A stretch of 64,000 nt of DNA from Olsenella sp. Marseille-P4559 (GCF_900605015.1 NZ_LR027574.1:324470-388469); one strand, 5' to 3'; shown: positions 17,101 to 27,066, counted from the first letter of the stretch. Notes: a model not told the origin generated them from the sequence alone. Program-made: numbers and translations.

Positions 17101-19914
17101 GTGGCAAATGAGTACAAGAAGACGATGAACCTCCCCAGGACGGGGTTCCCGATGAGGGCATCGCTCGCTCAAAACGAGCCCAAGCGTCTCGCCCAGTGGG
17201 ACGAGGACAAGCTCTACGAGCAGCTCCTCAAGAAGAACGAGGGGCACGAGAAGTTCGTCCTCCACGATGGTCCCCCGTACGCCAACGGCCCCATCCACCT
17301 GGGCCACGCTCAGAACAAGATCAGCAAGGACATCATCAACCGCTACTGGTCCATGCGCGGCTTCCAGACCCCGTACGTGCCCGGCTGGGACTGCCACGGC
17401 CAGCCCATCGAGCACAAGGTCGAGGAGATGCTGGGTACCGAGAAGTTCAACCAGCTTCCCACTGTCAAGATCCGCGAGCTTTGCCGCAAGATGGCGGTCG
17501 AGCAGGTCGACACGCAGCGCCAGGGCTTCAAGCGCCTGGGCGTTCTCGGCGAGTGGGATAACCCCTACCTCACCTATGTCCACGACTACGATGCCACCGA
17601 CGTCGAGATCTTCAAGGCCATCTTCGACAAGGGCGCCATCTATCGTGGCCGCAAGCCCGTCCATTGGTGCACCCACTGCCACACGGCACTCGCCGAGGCC
17701 GAGATCGAGTACGGCGACGAGGTCTCTCCCGCAATCTTCGTGCGCTTCCAGATGACGACCGTTCCCGAGGGGCTCGAGGCCTATGGGGGCAACCTCTGGG
17801 TGGACATCTGGACTACGACCCCGTGGACGCTGCCTGCAGACGATTGCGTCATCCTGCACCCCGAGGCCGATTACGTTGCCGTTGTGGTGGACGGCCGCGC
17901 CGAGATCATGGCACAGGCGCTTGTCGAGAAGGATTGCGAGAAGTTTGGCTACGAGTCCTTTGAGCTTGCCAAGCGCGCCGACGGCTCTGTGTGGAGCATG
18001 ACCGGCATCGAGCTTTACCGCAATAGGTACAAGCAGCCCATCTTTGGCGATCGGGGTGTCGAGGGCGAGTTCATCTACGCCGACTACGTCACGCTTGATG
18101 ACGGCACCGGCATCGTTCACTCCGCCCCCGGACACGGCGTCGACGACTACAACGCCGGCATGAAGTTTGGCATCCCCGTCGTCATGCCCGTTGACGACGA
18201 TGGCAACTTCTACAAGGGCGATGACATGGGGACTGGCGGCCCGTGGTCCGGCATGAACGTGAACGACGCCAACCCCAAGATCATCGAGTGGCTGGACGAG
18301 CGAGGCGAACTCATCCTCCACGAGGACATCTCCCACAGCTACCCGCACTGCTGGCGCTGCAAGGAGCCAGTCATCTTCCGTGCCACGAGCCAGTGGTTTG
18401 TCTCGATGGACAAGACGGGCCTTCGCAAGGATGCCCTTCGCGAGCTCGAGAAGGTCAAGTTCTATCCCGCGCATTCCCGCAACCGCATCACCTCGATGGT
18501 CGAGGGGCGCCCAGACTGGTGCATCTCGCGCCAGCGCAACTGGGGTGTGCCAATTCCTGCCTACACCTGCCAGGACTGCGGCGAGACGGTTATGAACGAC
18601 GCCACGCTTGACAAGGTCATCGAACTCTTCCGCGAGAGGGGCTCCGACGCCTGGTTTGCCGAGGACCCCGCGAGCTACCTGGGCGCCGCCTGCGTCTGCC
18701 CCAAGTGCGGCAGCCACAACCTCAAGGCCAATTCCGACATTCTCGACGTGTGGTGGGACTCCGGTGTCTCCCACACCGCCGTGTGCAAGCACCGTGGCTA
18801 CCTCAAGTTCCCTGCCGACATGTACCTCGAGGGTTCCGACCAGCACCGTGGCTGGTTCATGAGCTCGCTCATGACCTCGGTGGGTGCCTACGACACGGCT
18901 CCCTACGAATCGATTGTCTCGCAGGGCTTCACGCTTGACGGCCAGGGCCGCAAGATGTCCAAGTCGCTCGGCAACGTGATTGACCCCAACAAGGAGTGCG
19001 ACACCCGCGGTGCCGACGTCTTGCGCCTGTGGGTCGCCTCCGTTGACACCTCGACCGACGTCCCCTGCGACAATGCGATCCTTGACCACGTGGGCGATGC
19101 GTACCGTAAGATTCGCAACACCTTCCGCTTCCTCCTCGGTGAGATCGAGGACCAGTTTGACCCCGCTACCCAGGGCGTGCCCCTGGACCAGCTTGCGCCG
19201 TATGACCGCATCACGCTTGCGCACATGTGCGAGGTCCACGACACCGTGGCGCGTGCCTACGAGGGCTACCGCTTCAACGTGGTCTTCCGCACGCTCTACG
19301 ACTATGTGACCGAGCTCTCGAATGGTTACCTCAACGCGACCAAGGACCGCGTCTACTGCGGTGCCACCGACTCGCCCGAGCGCCGTTCCGCGCAGACCAC
19401 GTGGGCACACATCCTCTCGATGCTGGTCCACGACCTCCAGCCCATCCTCGTCTACACCACCGACGAGGTCATGCCCCACCTGCCCGCATCCATGCGCGAC
19501 AGCCAGGGGCATGCGGCACTTCTCGACTGGTACGAGGCCCCCATGGCTCCTGCGGAGTACGAACCGCTGCTCAAGGCCCACGAGGCCTTGACCGAGGTGA
19601 GGGGTGCCTTCACGAAGGCCTACGAGGAGGCGGCTTCCGAGGGCGTCATACCCGAGAAGACCTCCCAGGCCGCTCGCGCGGCGCTCACTATGCCCGTCGA
19701 TGCCCTGGAGGTGGTCCGCGCCACGGGCATCGACCTCGCAGAGCCCCTCGTGTGCTCTTCGGTCACAGCCGAGGCGGCAGACGAGTTCTCCGCGACCGTC
19801 ACCCACGCCGAGGGAGAGCGTTGCCCCAGGTGCTGGAACTGGCGCGAGCTCGGCGAGGACGGTCTCTGCGACCGCTGTCATGATGCTGTTGAGAAGGCGG
19901 GCGAGCAGGACTAG
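17101..19914 (+). CDS. ileS: Isoleucyl-tRNA synthetase
   Basis: A 937-residue class I aminoacyl-tRNA synthetase charging tRNA-Ile. The HIGH-type motif is HLGH near residue 64, and the KMSKS motif (GRKMSKSLGN) near 618. The editing (CP1) domain lies between, with TTTPWTLPADD near 240. The C-terminus bears a zinc ribbon, CPRCWNWRELGEDGLCDRC, typical of bacterial-type IleRS. The start is taken as GTG at 17101, 8 bases after GGAGG (17088-17092). Expression is expected to rise when uncharged tRNA-Ile accumulates, through the T-box leader immediately upstream. Confidence 0.97.
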   Translation: MANEYKKTMNLPRTGFPMRASLAQNEPKRLAQWDEDKLYEQLLKKNEGHEKFVLHDGPPYANGPIHLGHAQNKISKDIINRYWSMRGFQTPYVPGWDCHGQPIEHKVEEMLGTEKFNQLPTVKIRELCRKMAVEQVDTQRQGFKRLGVLGEWDNPYLTYVHDYDATDVEIFKAIFDKGAIYRGRKPVHWCTHCHTALAEAEIEYGDEVSPAIFVRFQMTTVPEGLEAYGGNLWVDIWTTTPWTLPADDCVILHPEADYVAVVVDGRAEIMAQALVEKDCEKFGYESFELAKRADGSVWSMTGIELYRNRYKQPIFGDRGVEGEFIYADYVTLDDGTGIVHSAPGHGVDDYNAGMKFGIPVVMPVDDDGNFYKGDDMGTGGPWSGMNVNDANPKIIEWLDERGELILHEDISHSYPHCWRCKEPVIFRATSQWFVSMDKTGLRKDALRELEKVKFYPAHSRNRITSMVEGRPDWCISRQRNWGVPIPAYTCQDCGETVMNDATLDKVIELFRERGSDAWFAEDPASYLGAACVCPKCGSHNLKANSDILDVWWDSGVSHTAVCKHRGYLKFPADMYLEGSDQHRGWFMSSLMTSVGAYDTAPYESIVSQGFTLDGQGRKMSKSLGNVIDPNKECDTRGADVLRLWVASVDTSTDVPCDNAILDHVGDAYRKIRNTFRFLLGEIEDQFDPATQGVPLDQLAPYDRITLAHMCEVHDTVARAYEGYRFNVVFRTLYDYVTELSNGYLNATKDRVYCGATDSPERRSAQTTWAHILSMLVHDLQPILVYTTDEVMPHLPASMRDSQGHAALLDWYEAPMAPAEYEPLLKAHEALTEVRGAFTKAYEEAASEGVIPEKTSQAARAALTMPVDALEVVRATGIDLAEPLVCSSVTAEAADEFSATVTHAEGERCPRCWNWRELGEDGLCDRCHDAVEKAGEQD

Positions 19915-19962
19915 CATCACTTGTACGGAACGTATTGGGGACGGCACGCGTAGGGGGACTTT

Positions 19963-20532
19963 GTGACGGTTGACGCAATGCATAAGGTACGGTCGTGGCG
20001 AGGGGCGAGGCTCGTCGTGTTCTGGGTCGTCTGCGTGCTTGCCGTTCTCGTCGACCAGGTCACCAAAGCCGCTGCGCGCGCGTCCCTCGTTCCCGGACAG
20101 CCCCAGACCTTCATTCCGGGCATCCTTGACCTCGCGTTTGTGAAGAATGCGGGCGCGGCGTTCTCTATAGGGGAGGGTGCCGGCCCCGTGTTCATCATCT
20201 TTGCGGCGGTTGTGCTGGCGTTTGGCATTTGGCTCGTGTGGTCCCATGACGCGCTGCCCATGTCGCTTGTGGTGTCTGTCGCCTGCGTTTGTGGCGGTGG
20301 CGTTGGCAATATGATCGACCGTATGATCTTTGGCTACGTCACCGACTTCTTTGCCACTACCTTTATGGCCTTTCCCGTCTTCAATGTGGCGGACATCTTC
20401 GTTACCATGGGCATTGCGGTCTCAGTGGTTCTCTACGTCGTGATGGTTGACGCTCCCGAGAGCGCTGCCGAGAGTGCCGCGCATGCCGACGAGTCCGCAC
20501 CTTCCAGCGCTGGGGATAGCCAGGATGCCTGA
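19963..20532 (+). CDS. lspA: Lipoprotein signal peptidase
   Basis: A 189-residue integral membrane aspartyl peptidase that removes signal peptides from prolipoproteins. Four membrane helices are visible (about residues 14-34, 66-90, 93-110 and 132-155). The catalytic Asp pair is in NMIDRM (near residue 112) and FNVADIF (near 140); the N-terminal V-D-Q-x-T-K and the FVKNAGAAFSI block are also standard. The GTG at 19963 follows TAGGGGGA at a spacing of 5 bases. The hydrophilic 30-residue Ala/Ser/Glu-rich tail is longer than usual. Its end overlaps the next gene by 8 bases, as commonly found for the lspA-rluD pair. Confidence 0.95.
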   Translation: MTVDAMHKVRSWRGARLVVFWVVCVLAVLVDQVTKAAARASLVPGQPQTFIPGILDLAFVKNAGAAFSIGEGAGPVFIIFAAVVLAFGIWLVWSHDALPMSLVVSVACVCGGGVGNMIDRMIFGYVTDFFATTFMAFPVFNVADIFVTMGIAVSVVLYVVMVDAPESAAESAAHADESAPSSAGDSQDA

Positions 20533-21541
20533 TCGCCTCATCGGCCTGCTCGTGGGGCCTGAAGGGGATGGCGTTCGCATCGACGCGTTCCTCTCCGCAC
20601 AAGACGGCCTGCCGTCGAGAAGTGCCTGCGCTCGTCTCGTCGAGGAGGGCCGCGTGACGCTCAACGCCACGGCCGTATCGTCCAAAAGCGAGCGGCTCTG
20701 CCTGGGTGACCGTCTGCAGGTGACGCTGCCCGAGGCAGAACCCGTCATGGGGGGCCTCGCTCCCAACCCCTACATCCCCCTGGACATTCGCTTTGAGGAC
20801 CAGTATCTCATGGTCCTCTCGAAGCAGGCTGGCCTCGTGTGCCACCCAAGCCCGGGGCACGTGGACGATACGCTGGCAAACGCCCTTGTCGCCCATTGCG
20901 GTCACGCGCACCTGGGGCGTCTTCAGGGCGATGACCGTCCCGGCATTGTGCACCGACTGGACATGGACACCTCTGGGCTCATGGTGGCCGCCAAGGACGA
21001 CGATACCCAGAAGGCCCTGCAGGACCTCATCCGCCTGCGCGTGCTTGACAGGCGCTACGTGACCCTTGTACAGGGCTACGTAGCGCCTGACCAGGGCACC
21101 ATCGGGAGTGGCATCGCGCGTTCGACGAGGGACCGCCTGCGCATGATGGTCACGGATGACCCCAATGCGCGTGAGGCCATCACCACCTTTACGACGCTCG
21201 AGCGCTTCGAGGCTGGTCGCAGAGACGATGGCTACACGCTTTTGGAGTGCCACCTCTACACGGGCAGAACGCACCAGATTCGCGTCCACATGCGCCACAT
21301 AGGCCATTGCGTGGTGGGAGACCCGCTCTACGGCCGCGGTGACCTGCGTCAGAACCTAGGCCTTACCAGGCAGTTCCTCCATTCGTGGCATATCCGCTTT
21401 GACCACCCCGTTACAGGAGAGACCATTGAGCTTGCCAACGAGCTGCCGGAGGACCTGCGCTCTGTACTAGAATCACTGAAGGATACCTCCATGGGCAGGA
21501 CCGAGGCCGGGGAGCGCATCTGCCCACAGCTCGGCGTATGA
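20525..21541 (+). CDS. rluD: RluD-type 23S rRNA pseudouridine synthase
   Basis: A 338-residue RluA-family enzyme that isomerises uridines in 23S rRNA. An N-terminal S4 RNA-binding domain (residues about 15-75, RIDAFLSAQDGLPSRS...) precedes the catalytic domain. The active-site Asp is in HRLDMDTSGLM (near residue 146), the HRLDxxTSG motif of the family. The motif GRTHQIRVHMRHIGHCVVGDPLYG (near 245) completes the identification. The ATG at 20525 is within the last codons of lspA. Which uridines are modified cannot be told from the sequence; the rluD symbol reflects the usual partner of lspA. Confidence 0.88.
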   Translation: MPDRLIGLLVGPEGDGVRIDAFLSAQDGLPSRSACARLVEEGRVTLNATAVSSKSERLCLGDRLQVTLPEAEPVMGGLAPNPYIPLDIRFEDQYLMVLSKQAGLVCHPSPGHVDDTLANALVAHCGHAHLGRLQGDDRPGIVHRLDMDTSGLMVAAKDDDTQKALQDLIRLRVLDRRYVTLVQGYVAPDQGTIGSGIARSTRDRLRMMVTDDPNAREAITTFTTLERFEAGRRDDGYTLLECHLYTGRTHQIRVHMRHIGHCVVGDPLYGRGDLRQNLGLTRQFLHSWHIRFDHPVTGETIELANELPEDLRSVLESLKDTSMGRTEAGERICPQLGV

Positions 21542-21609
21542 CGCTATGACGCGTTTTGTCCCGCACGTACGTCACCTGGCGCACGTGAAGATGTGAGAGA
21601 GAGCTTGAT

Positions 21610-22914
21610 ATGGAGTTCAACAGGATCGGACTCACGCCCATCGTGATTTTCAACTTGGTCGTGTGGCTCTTCTTCACGCTGGCGTACTTTTACCAGTTCG
21701 TCTATCTCATCCGCGTGGCCGCACGCGGCACGGTCAAGCTGCCTCCCGCCAAGAAGCTGCACCGGTATGCCTATTTCATCTCGGCACACAACGAGGAGCC
21801 GGTCATTGGCAACCTCGTACGCTCGATTCTTGCCCAGGACTACCCCCGTGAGCTTATGGACGTCTTCGTGGTGTGCGACGCCTGCACCGACAACACCCAC
21901 GAGGAGGCCGAGCGCGCCGGTGCCATTGTATGGGATCGAAACGACCTTGCTCGCCGAGGTAAGAGCTGGGCCATGGACTATGGCTTTGATCGCATCCTCG
22001 ACGAGCATGGCGACAAGTACGAGGCCTTCTTCGTGTTTGACGCCGACAATCTTGTCTCACCCAACTACACCCGCATCATGAATGACGCGTTCGACGCGGG
22101 ATACCTTGTGTGCACAAGCTACCGCAACTCGAAGAACTTCGACTCAAGCTGGGTCTCTGCCGCCAATGCGCTGTGGTTTATGCGCGAGGGCAAGTTCTTG
22201 AACAACGCCCGCACGATGGTAGGCACGAGCTGTGCCATCTCGGGTTCGGGCTGGCTTGTCTCGGGCAAGATTATCAAGGGCATGCATGGGTGGGACTTCC
22301 ACACCCTGACCGAGGACATCCAGTTCTCCACGTTCTGCTGTGCGAACAACATCCAGATCGGCTATGCCCCGGCTGAGTTCTTTGACGAGCAGCCAGTCAC
22401 GTTCAAGGCCAGCTGGGTGCAGCGCCTGCGGTGGACAAAGGGCTTCTACCAGGTCTTTTTCTCGTACTGCAACGACCTTTTCCACGGGATTCGCCACGGC
22501 CGCTTTGCCTCGTACGACATGCTCATGACCATCGCACCGGGCATGATCTTGACGCTGCTCTCGGCCTTTGTGAACGCGACCTACCTTATCGTTGGCGGCC
22601 TGAGCCACGGTTTTATCGCCACGGAGGCGGAGCTCTCCATGTGCGCGGGATCGCTGGTTATGACGTTCCTCTCGATGTACGTTGTGTTCTTCCTGCTCGC
22701 CGTCATCACGACCATCTCGGAGCGCAAGCATATCCACTGCCACAAGAGCAGGCGCTGGATCATCTTCACGAACCTGTTCACGTTCCCGCTGTTCATGATG
22801 ACCTACATCCCCATGACCGTGGTGGCGCTCTTCAAGAAGGTGGAGTGGATTCCCACCAAGCACGACATCGCCGTGAACGTCGAAGACGTGCTGGGGGAGG
22901 ACCCTGCGACGTAG
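21610..22914 (+). CDS. Membrane glycosyltransferase, family 2
   Basis: A 434-residue inverting glycosyltransferase embedded in the membrane. One N-terminal helix (about residues 9-32) is followed by a cytoplasmic GT-A domain with an N-terminal AYFISAHNEEPVIGNLVRSI strand-helix, the metal-binding DAD motif in FVFDADNLVSPN (near residue 143), the TEDIQF acidic motif (near 237) and QRLRWTKGF (near 277), the QxxRW motif of processive synthases. Three further hydrophobic segments (about 305-335, 350-375 and 385-410) form the C-terminal channel-like part. The family includes poly-N-acetylglucosamine, hyaluronan and cellulose synthases. The sugar and product are unknown, and no partner genes lie alongside. 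Confidence 0.85.
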   Translation: MEFNRIGLTPIVIFNLVVWLFFTLAYFYQFVYLIRVAARGTVKLPPAKKLHRYAYFISAHNEEPVIGNLVRSILAQDYPRELMDVFVVCDACTDNTHEEAERAGAIVWDRNDLARRGKSWAMDYGFDRILDEHGDKYEAFFVFDADNLVSPNYTRIMNDAFDAGYLVCTSYRNSKNFDSSWVSAANALWFMREGKFLNNARTMVGTSCAISGSGWLVSGKIIKGMHGWDFHTLTEDIQFSTFCCANNIQIGYAPAEFFDEQPVTFKASWVQRLRWTKGFYQVFFSYCNDLFHGIRHGRFASYDMLMTIAPGMILTLLSAFVNATYLIVGGLSHGFIATEAELSMCAGSLVMTFLSMYVVFFLLAVITTISERKHIHCHKSRRWIIFTNLFTFPLFMMTYIPMTVVALFKKVEWIPTKHDIAVNVEDVLGEDPAT

Positions 22915-23030
22915 CGGCCGGGGCGCGCGGGCGCGGATGGCAGCGCGGCGGGTGGCCCTCCGCGCACGTGGTCCAACCTGTGGCGCGTTGTCGCAGGTCG
23001 GCAGCCGGGGCCAAAGAGCTCCCCGCTGGA

Positions 23031-23039
23031 TGCTACAAT
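23031..23039 (+). promoter_or_regulatory. Candidate guaB promoter (extended -10)
   Basis: TGCTACAAT fits an extended -10 (TG-N-TACAAT) 55 bases before the guaB start codon, in a 180-base gap after the glycosyltransferase. No clear -35 hexamer at 17 bases. Confidence 0.45.
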
Positions 23040-23094
23040 GGCCCGCAATGGTGGCTACTAGTACCGCAGTGGCGGAGAGTAGGAGCGCGCACGT

Positions 23095-24612
23095 ATGGCA
23101 ACGTTCTTCGAAGGGGAATCGCACACCTTCTCTGAGTATCTGCTTGTCCCTGGCTATTCCTCAGCGGAGAACATCCCCGCGAACGTCTCGCTGCGCACGC
23201 CCCTCGTGCGCCACAAGCGCGGCGAGGAGTCGGCCCTGAGCCTCAACATCCCTATGGTCTCGGCCATTATGCAGGCGGTCTCTGGTCCCAAGCTCGCCGT
23301 CGCGCTTGCGCAGGAAGGTGGTCTCTCCTTCATCTACGGCTCCCAGAGCGCAGAGGATGAGGCAGCCATGGTCCGGGAGGTGAAGTCCTACAAGGCAGGC
23401 TTTGTGGTCTCGGATTCCACGCTCACGCCCGACATGACGCTTGCACAGGTCATGGACATGAAGGAGCGCACCGGCCACTCCACCATGCCCGTCACCGATG
23501 ACGGCACCTCCCACGGCCACCTCGTGGGCATCGTGACCTCGCGCGACTATCGTCCCTCCCGCGATGACCGCGCCAAGCTCGTCTCCGAGTTCATGACCCC
23601 GCGCGAGAAGATGGTCGTTGCCGAGGACGGCACCTCCCTCAAGACCGCCAACGACATCATCTGGGACAACAAGCTCAACCAGCTGCCCATCGTCGATGCG
23701 GACAACCGCTTGGTCTCGCTTGTCTTCCGCAAAGACTACGACTCCCACAAGTCCCGTCCGGACGAGCTTCTCGACCAGAGCAAGCGCTACCTCGTGGGCG
23801 CCGGCATCAACACGCGCGACTACGCCGAGCGCGTCCCCAAGCTGGTCGAGGCTGGTGCGGACGTGCTGTGCATCGACTCCTCCGAGGGCTTCGCGGAATG
23901 GCAGAAGCGCACGCTCGCATGGGTGCGCGAGAACTACGGCGACTCCGTTCGCGTGGGCGCAGGCAACGTGGTTGACGCCGAGGGCTTCCGCTTCCTTGCC
24001 GACTGTGGTGCCGACTTCGTGAAGGTGGGCATCGGTGGCGGCTCCATCTGCATCACCCGCGAGCAGAAGGGCATCGGCCGTGGCCAGGCCTCCGCACTCA
24101 TCGACGTGTGCCGTGCGCGCGACGAGTACTTCGAGGAGACCGGCATCTACGTGCCTGTGTGCTCCGACGGCGGCATCGTCTACGACTACCACATGACGCT
24201 TGCCCTTGCCATGGGCGCCGACTTCCTCATGCTCGGTCGCTACTTCGCTCGCTTCGACGAGAGCCCCACGCGCCGCGTCAACGTGAACGGCTCCTACATG
24301 AAGGAGTACTGGGGCGAGGGCTCCGCGCGCGCTCGCAACTGGCAGCGCTATGACCTGGGCGGCAACAAGAGGGGCCTCTCCTTTGTCGAGGGTGTGGACT
24401 CCTACGTTCCCTACGCCGGCCCACTCAAGGATAACGTCGACAACTCGCTGCTCAAGGTGCGCTCCACGATGTGCAACTGTGGCGCCCTCGACCTGGAGGA
24501 GTTCCGCGACAAGGCCAAGCTCACGCTCGTTTCGGCCACGTCGCTTGTCGAGGGCGGCGCGCATGACGTGCTCCTCAAGGATTCTAGCCAGCAGGTGAAC
24601 TTTCGCTCGTAG
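23095..24612 (+). CDS. guaB: Inosine-5'-monophosphate dehydrogenase
   Basis: A 505-residue NAD-dependent enzyme converting IMP to XMP, the committed step of GMP synthesis. The TIM-barrel catalytic core is interrupted by two CBS domains (about residues 105-225). The catalytic loop has Cys319 in [10 protein letters not shown], where the more common form is GPGSICTTR. The flap carries the catalytic Arg-Tyr pair in NWQRYDLGG (near residue 420). The C-terminal region has [12 protein letters not shown], a feature of one subgroup of bacterial IMPDHs. The stop is followed directly by the second copy of the palindromic hairpin family. Confidence 0.93.
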   Translation: MATFFEGESHTFSEYLLVPGYSSAENIPANVSLRTPLVRHKRGEESALSLNIPMVSAIMQAVSGPKLAVALAQEGGLSFIYGSQSAEDEAAMVREVKSYKAGFVVSDSTLTPDMTLAQVMDMKERTGHSTMPVTDDGTSHGHLVGIVTSRDYRPSRDDRAKLVSEFMTPREKMVVAEDGTSLKTANDIIWDNKLNQLPIVDADNRLVSLVFRKDYDSHKSRPDELLDQSKRYLVGAGINTRDYAERVPKLVEAGADVLCIDSSEGFAEWQKRTLAWVRENYGDSVRVGAGNVVDAEGFRFLADCGADFVKVGIGGGSICITREQKGIGRGQASALIDVCRARDEYFEETGIYVPVCSDGGIVYDYHMTLALAMGADFLMLGRYFARFDESPTRRVNVNGSYMKEYWGEGSARARNWQRYDLGGNKRGLSFVEGVDSYVPYAGPLKDNVDNSLLKVRSTMCNCGALDLEEFRDKAKLTLVSATSLVEGGAHDVLLKDSSQQVNFRS

Positions 24613-24616
24613 AGAT

Positions 24617-24643
24617 GAGGCAAGGGGACTGTCCCTTTGCCTC
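24617..24643 (+). repeat. Dispersed palindromic hairpin, copy 2
   Basis: GAGGCAAGGGGA (24617-24628) pairs over 12 bp, including one G-T pair, with TCCCTTTGCCTC (24632-24643). It starts 5 bases after the guaB stop and 15 bases before the next gene's start codon. The core GGGGACTGTCCCTTTG is nearly the same as in copy 1 (9771-9807). Confidence 0.75.
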
Positions 24644-24657
24644 TTAAGGGGGTCAGA

Positions 24658-25755
24658 GTGGGTGAGCAGGATTTTGATGATGTGCGTCGCGCCGGTGTCG
24701 ATGCCGCGCGTCAGGTGGGCGAGGCCCTCTCTCAAATCGACTTGTCTGGCGTCTCTCGATCGATCGAGAAGGTCATGTGCGACGTGGGGCAGCAGCTCAG
24801 CGCCTTTGGGCGCGACCAGAGTTCGCCCTACGTCATCAGTGACTCGCAGGTCGTGAGCCGTGGTCGCTGGCGCATGTGGGCCGGCTTTGCCCTGCTCGTC
24901 TTCTTGGCGCTCCCCCTTGTGATAGTCGGGCTGGGGATATTCCTTTTTAGTCCTGTTTCGGGCTTCGTGACCATGGGGCTTGGCATTGCTGCCACGATTT
25001 TTGGCGCGCGTCTGGTGGGGCAGGGCTCTCACGAGAAGAGCTTTGCGCAGGTGCTTCGCCGCGTTGACCAGGTCCTGGGGGCGCGACAGAGCATCCCCGT
25101 GCTGGAGCTTGCCAACGAGACGAGCATCGCGGTGCCCCGGCTCTCCGATACCCTCGACGAGGCGATCTCACGGGGCCTCATCCCCGAAGGCCACCTAGGC
25201 ATGCACGATGGCAAGAAGGTGCTCTACCTCACCGAGGACGCGTGGGGCGCTGCTCAGGGCGTGAGACGCTACGTACAGCCCGCATCGGCATCCCAGGCGG
25301 GACCTGATGGCGCAGGCGAGAATTCCCCCGGCCTTTCCGAGGAGGCCCGCGAGGTTCTTTCCGCCGTCGAGCAGAGCATCGAGAAGATTCGCGACTCTGC
25401 GTCACGTGTCCGTGAGGCCGAGGTCCGCGCCACGCTTGAGCGCATCGCCTCGAAGAGCGAGGGCATCTGCGCATACGTCCTGCGCCATTCGGAGGTGGCA
25501 TCACAGTTTAGGAAGGCTGCGACCTATTACCTCCCCACAACGGCAAAGCTCGCGGATTCCTACGCAGAGCTGGAGGGTCACGCTACTGGCCCGGAGGCGG
25601 TCAAGACCCTCTCCGAGCTGCGGTCATCGTTCACGCAGATAGATGACGCGCTCGCAAGGCTCTCTGACGAGCTCGTGTTCGATCAGTCCATCGATGTCCA
25701 CAGCGACATCGAAGTCCTGCGTACGGTTCTCAAGCAAGACGGGCTGTCTGAGTAA
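24658..25755 (+). CDS. XpaC-like membrane-associated protein (5-bromo-4-chloroindolyl phosphate hydrolysis family)
   Basis: A 365-residue protein with a hydrophilic N-terminus, two adjacent membrane helices (about residues 75-97 and 99-118) and a long helical cytoplasmic tail rich in Glu, Arg and Ala. The arrangement, length and C-terminal block AEVRATLERIASKSEGICAYVLR with a TTAKLADSYAELEG helix resemble the XpaC/YceG family that usually accompanies TelA. The GTG at 24658 is preceded by AAGGGGG. The telA-like gene lies immediately downstream in convergent orientation. The biochemical function of this family is not settled; the name comes from a phosphatase-staining phenotype in Bacillus. Confidence 0.75.
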   Translation: MGEQDFDDVRRAGVDAARQVGEALSQIDLSGVSRSIEKVMCDVGQQLSAFGRDQSSPYVISDSQVVSRGRWRMWAGFALLVFLALPLVIVGLGIFLFSPVSGFVTMGLGIAATIFGARLVGQGSHEKSFAQVLRRVDQVLGARQSIPVLELANETSIAVPRLSDTLDEAISRGLIPEGHLGMHDGKKVLYLTEDAWGAAQGVRRYVQPASASQAGPDGAGENSPGLSEEAREVLSAVEQSIEKIRDSASRVREAEVRATLERIASKSEGICAYVLRHSEVASQFRKAATYYLPTTAKLADSYAELEGHATGPEAVKTLSELRSSFTQIDDALARLSDELVFDQSIDVHSDIEVLRTVLKQDGLSE

Positions 25756-25759
25756 AAGC

Positions 25760-25792
25760 CGCGCGGCTGGCCCACTCACAGCCAGCCGTGCG
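25760..25792. terminator. Bidirectional terminator-like hairpin between convergent genes
   Basis: CGCGCGGCTGGC (25760-25771) pairs with GCCAGCCGTGCG (25781-25792) with one mismatch and a 9-base loop. It sits between the stop codons of the XpaC-like gene (+) and the telA-like gene (-). There is no long T-run on either side. Confidence 0.6.
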
Positions 25793-25799
25793 TGTGCAC

Positions 25800-26969
25800 C
25801 TACTCCTTTGAAGCCTCAAGCAGCTTGCTCTTGAGCTCTCCCTCGATCTGGGCAAGCTCGGTCTCGGCCTGGCGGCGCTTCTCACGCCCCTCGGTCTGTA
25901 TGCGCTTGACCTCGTCAAGTGTCGAGATGAGCTGCTCGTTGGTGTGCTTGAGCGTCTCGATGTCCACCACGCCACGCTCTGCCTCACGCGCGGCGTCGAC
26001 CGTGGCCACCTTGAGCTTGTCGGCGTTCTTCTTGAGAAGCTCGTTTGTCATATCGGCGACCTCGCGCTGGGCGCGCGCCGCCTGCGAGGCGTGCTCGATG
26101 CCCAGCGCGATGACCATCTGGTTCTTCCAGAGCGGGATGGTGTTGACTACCGTCGACTGAATCTTCTCAGCCATCACGGCGTCAGAGTTCTGGACCAAGC
26201 GGATCTGCGGGGCAGTCTGGAGCGCCACCTGACGGGTGAGCTCAAGGTCGTAGATGCGCTTCTCGAAGCGATCGCACTTCTGGGCCAGGTCGCGTGCCGC
26301 CTGGGCGTCTTCGGCAAGGCCGGTCTGGGCTGCCTTGGCCTGGAGCTGGGCAAGCTCGCCGGAGCGAACCTGCTCGAGCCTCTCCTTGCCGGCGATGACA
26401 TACATCGTGAGCTCCTTGAAGTAGGACTCGTTCAACGCGTAGAGCTGGTCGAGCATTGCGATGTCTTTGAGGAGCGTGCGCTGGTGGCCCTCGAGCGTGT
26501 CAGAGATCTCGTGGACGTTCTTCTCGACCTCGGTGTAGCGCGTGCGGAGCGCCACGAGGCTGTTCTTTGCCTTGTGGAAGATCGAGAGCGGGCCGGACTT
26601 CTCCTTCCCCTCGGGGTCGAAGTCCTTGAGCGTCACGATGAGCGAGCTGATGTCGTTGCCAATCTCGCCGAGGTCGCTGTTGCGCACGCCGTCGAGGGCA
26701 CGTTCGGAGAACTCCGAGACCTTGCGCTGGGAGCCCACGCCGTAGGCAAGGACGCCGGCGGCGTTGGTTATATCAATCTTCTCGACAAACGCCTCGGCCT
26801 TGGCGCGTTCTTCGGGCGTGAGGACAGAGGCGAGGTCTGTAGCGGGCGCGGGCGTCTCGATTGCCGAGGGAGTGGGCTCTGTCGCACGCGGCGCGGGGTC
26901 GCCAAACTCAAGTTCGAGCTCGGGGACGTTGAGATTGGGGTCGTTTAGGGGGCTGGTCTGGTCCGCCAT
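25800..26969 (-). CDS. telA: TelA family toxic anion resistance protein
   Basis: A 389-residue cytoplasmic, mostly helical protein of the TelA/YceH family, first linked to tellurite resistance and later to resistance to cell-envelope stress in Gram-positive bacteria. The first 60 residues are Pro/Ala/Glu-rich and variable. The conserved core (about 90-370) includes PLSIFHKAKNSLVALRTRYTEVEKNV, LYALNESYFKELTMYVIAGK and LWKNQMVIALGIEHASQAARAQREVADMTNELLKKNA. The ATG at 26969 follows a GGAGGAACC ribosome-binding site. Convergent with the XpaC-like gene, its usual functional partner, rather than in one operon with it. Confidence 0.87.
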   Translation of the reverse strand: MADQTSPLNDPNLNVPELELEFGDPAPRATEPTPSAIETPAPATDLASVLTPEERAKAEAFVEKIDITNAAGVLAYGVGSQRKVSEFSERALDGVRNSDLGEIGNDISSLIVTLKDFDPEGKEKSGPLSIFHKAKNSLVALRTRYTEVEKNVHEISDTLEGHQRTLLKDIAMLDQLYALNESYFKELTMYVIAGKERLEQVRSGELAQLQAKAAQTGLAEDAQAARDLAQKCDRFEKRIYDLELTRQVALQTAPQIRLVQNSDAVMAEKIQSTVVNTIPLWKNQMVIALGIEHASQAARAQREVADMTNELLKKNADKLKVATVDAAREAERGVVDIETLKHTNEQLISTLDEVKRIQTEGREKRRQAETELAQIEGELKSKLLEASKE

Positions 26970-27066
26970 GGTTCCTCCGTGGGTTGTGACTGGCTAAGAT
27001 GGTTGCAATTCTAACGCGGAGAGGTAGCTTGGAATCAAGGTTGCGGGCAATGGACGGAGGGCGCTC

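Noticed and set aside
17017..20247. A 1076-residue open frame on the minus strand opposite ileS
   Set aside because: It is the mirror of a strongly G/C-third-position gene; the translation is His/Val/Leu/Gly-rich without any domain, and ileS on the + strand has all its motifs.
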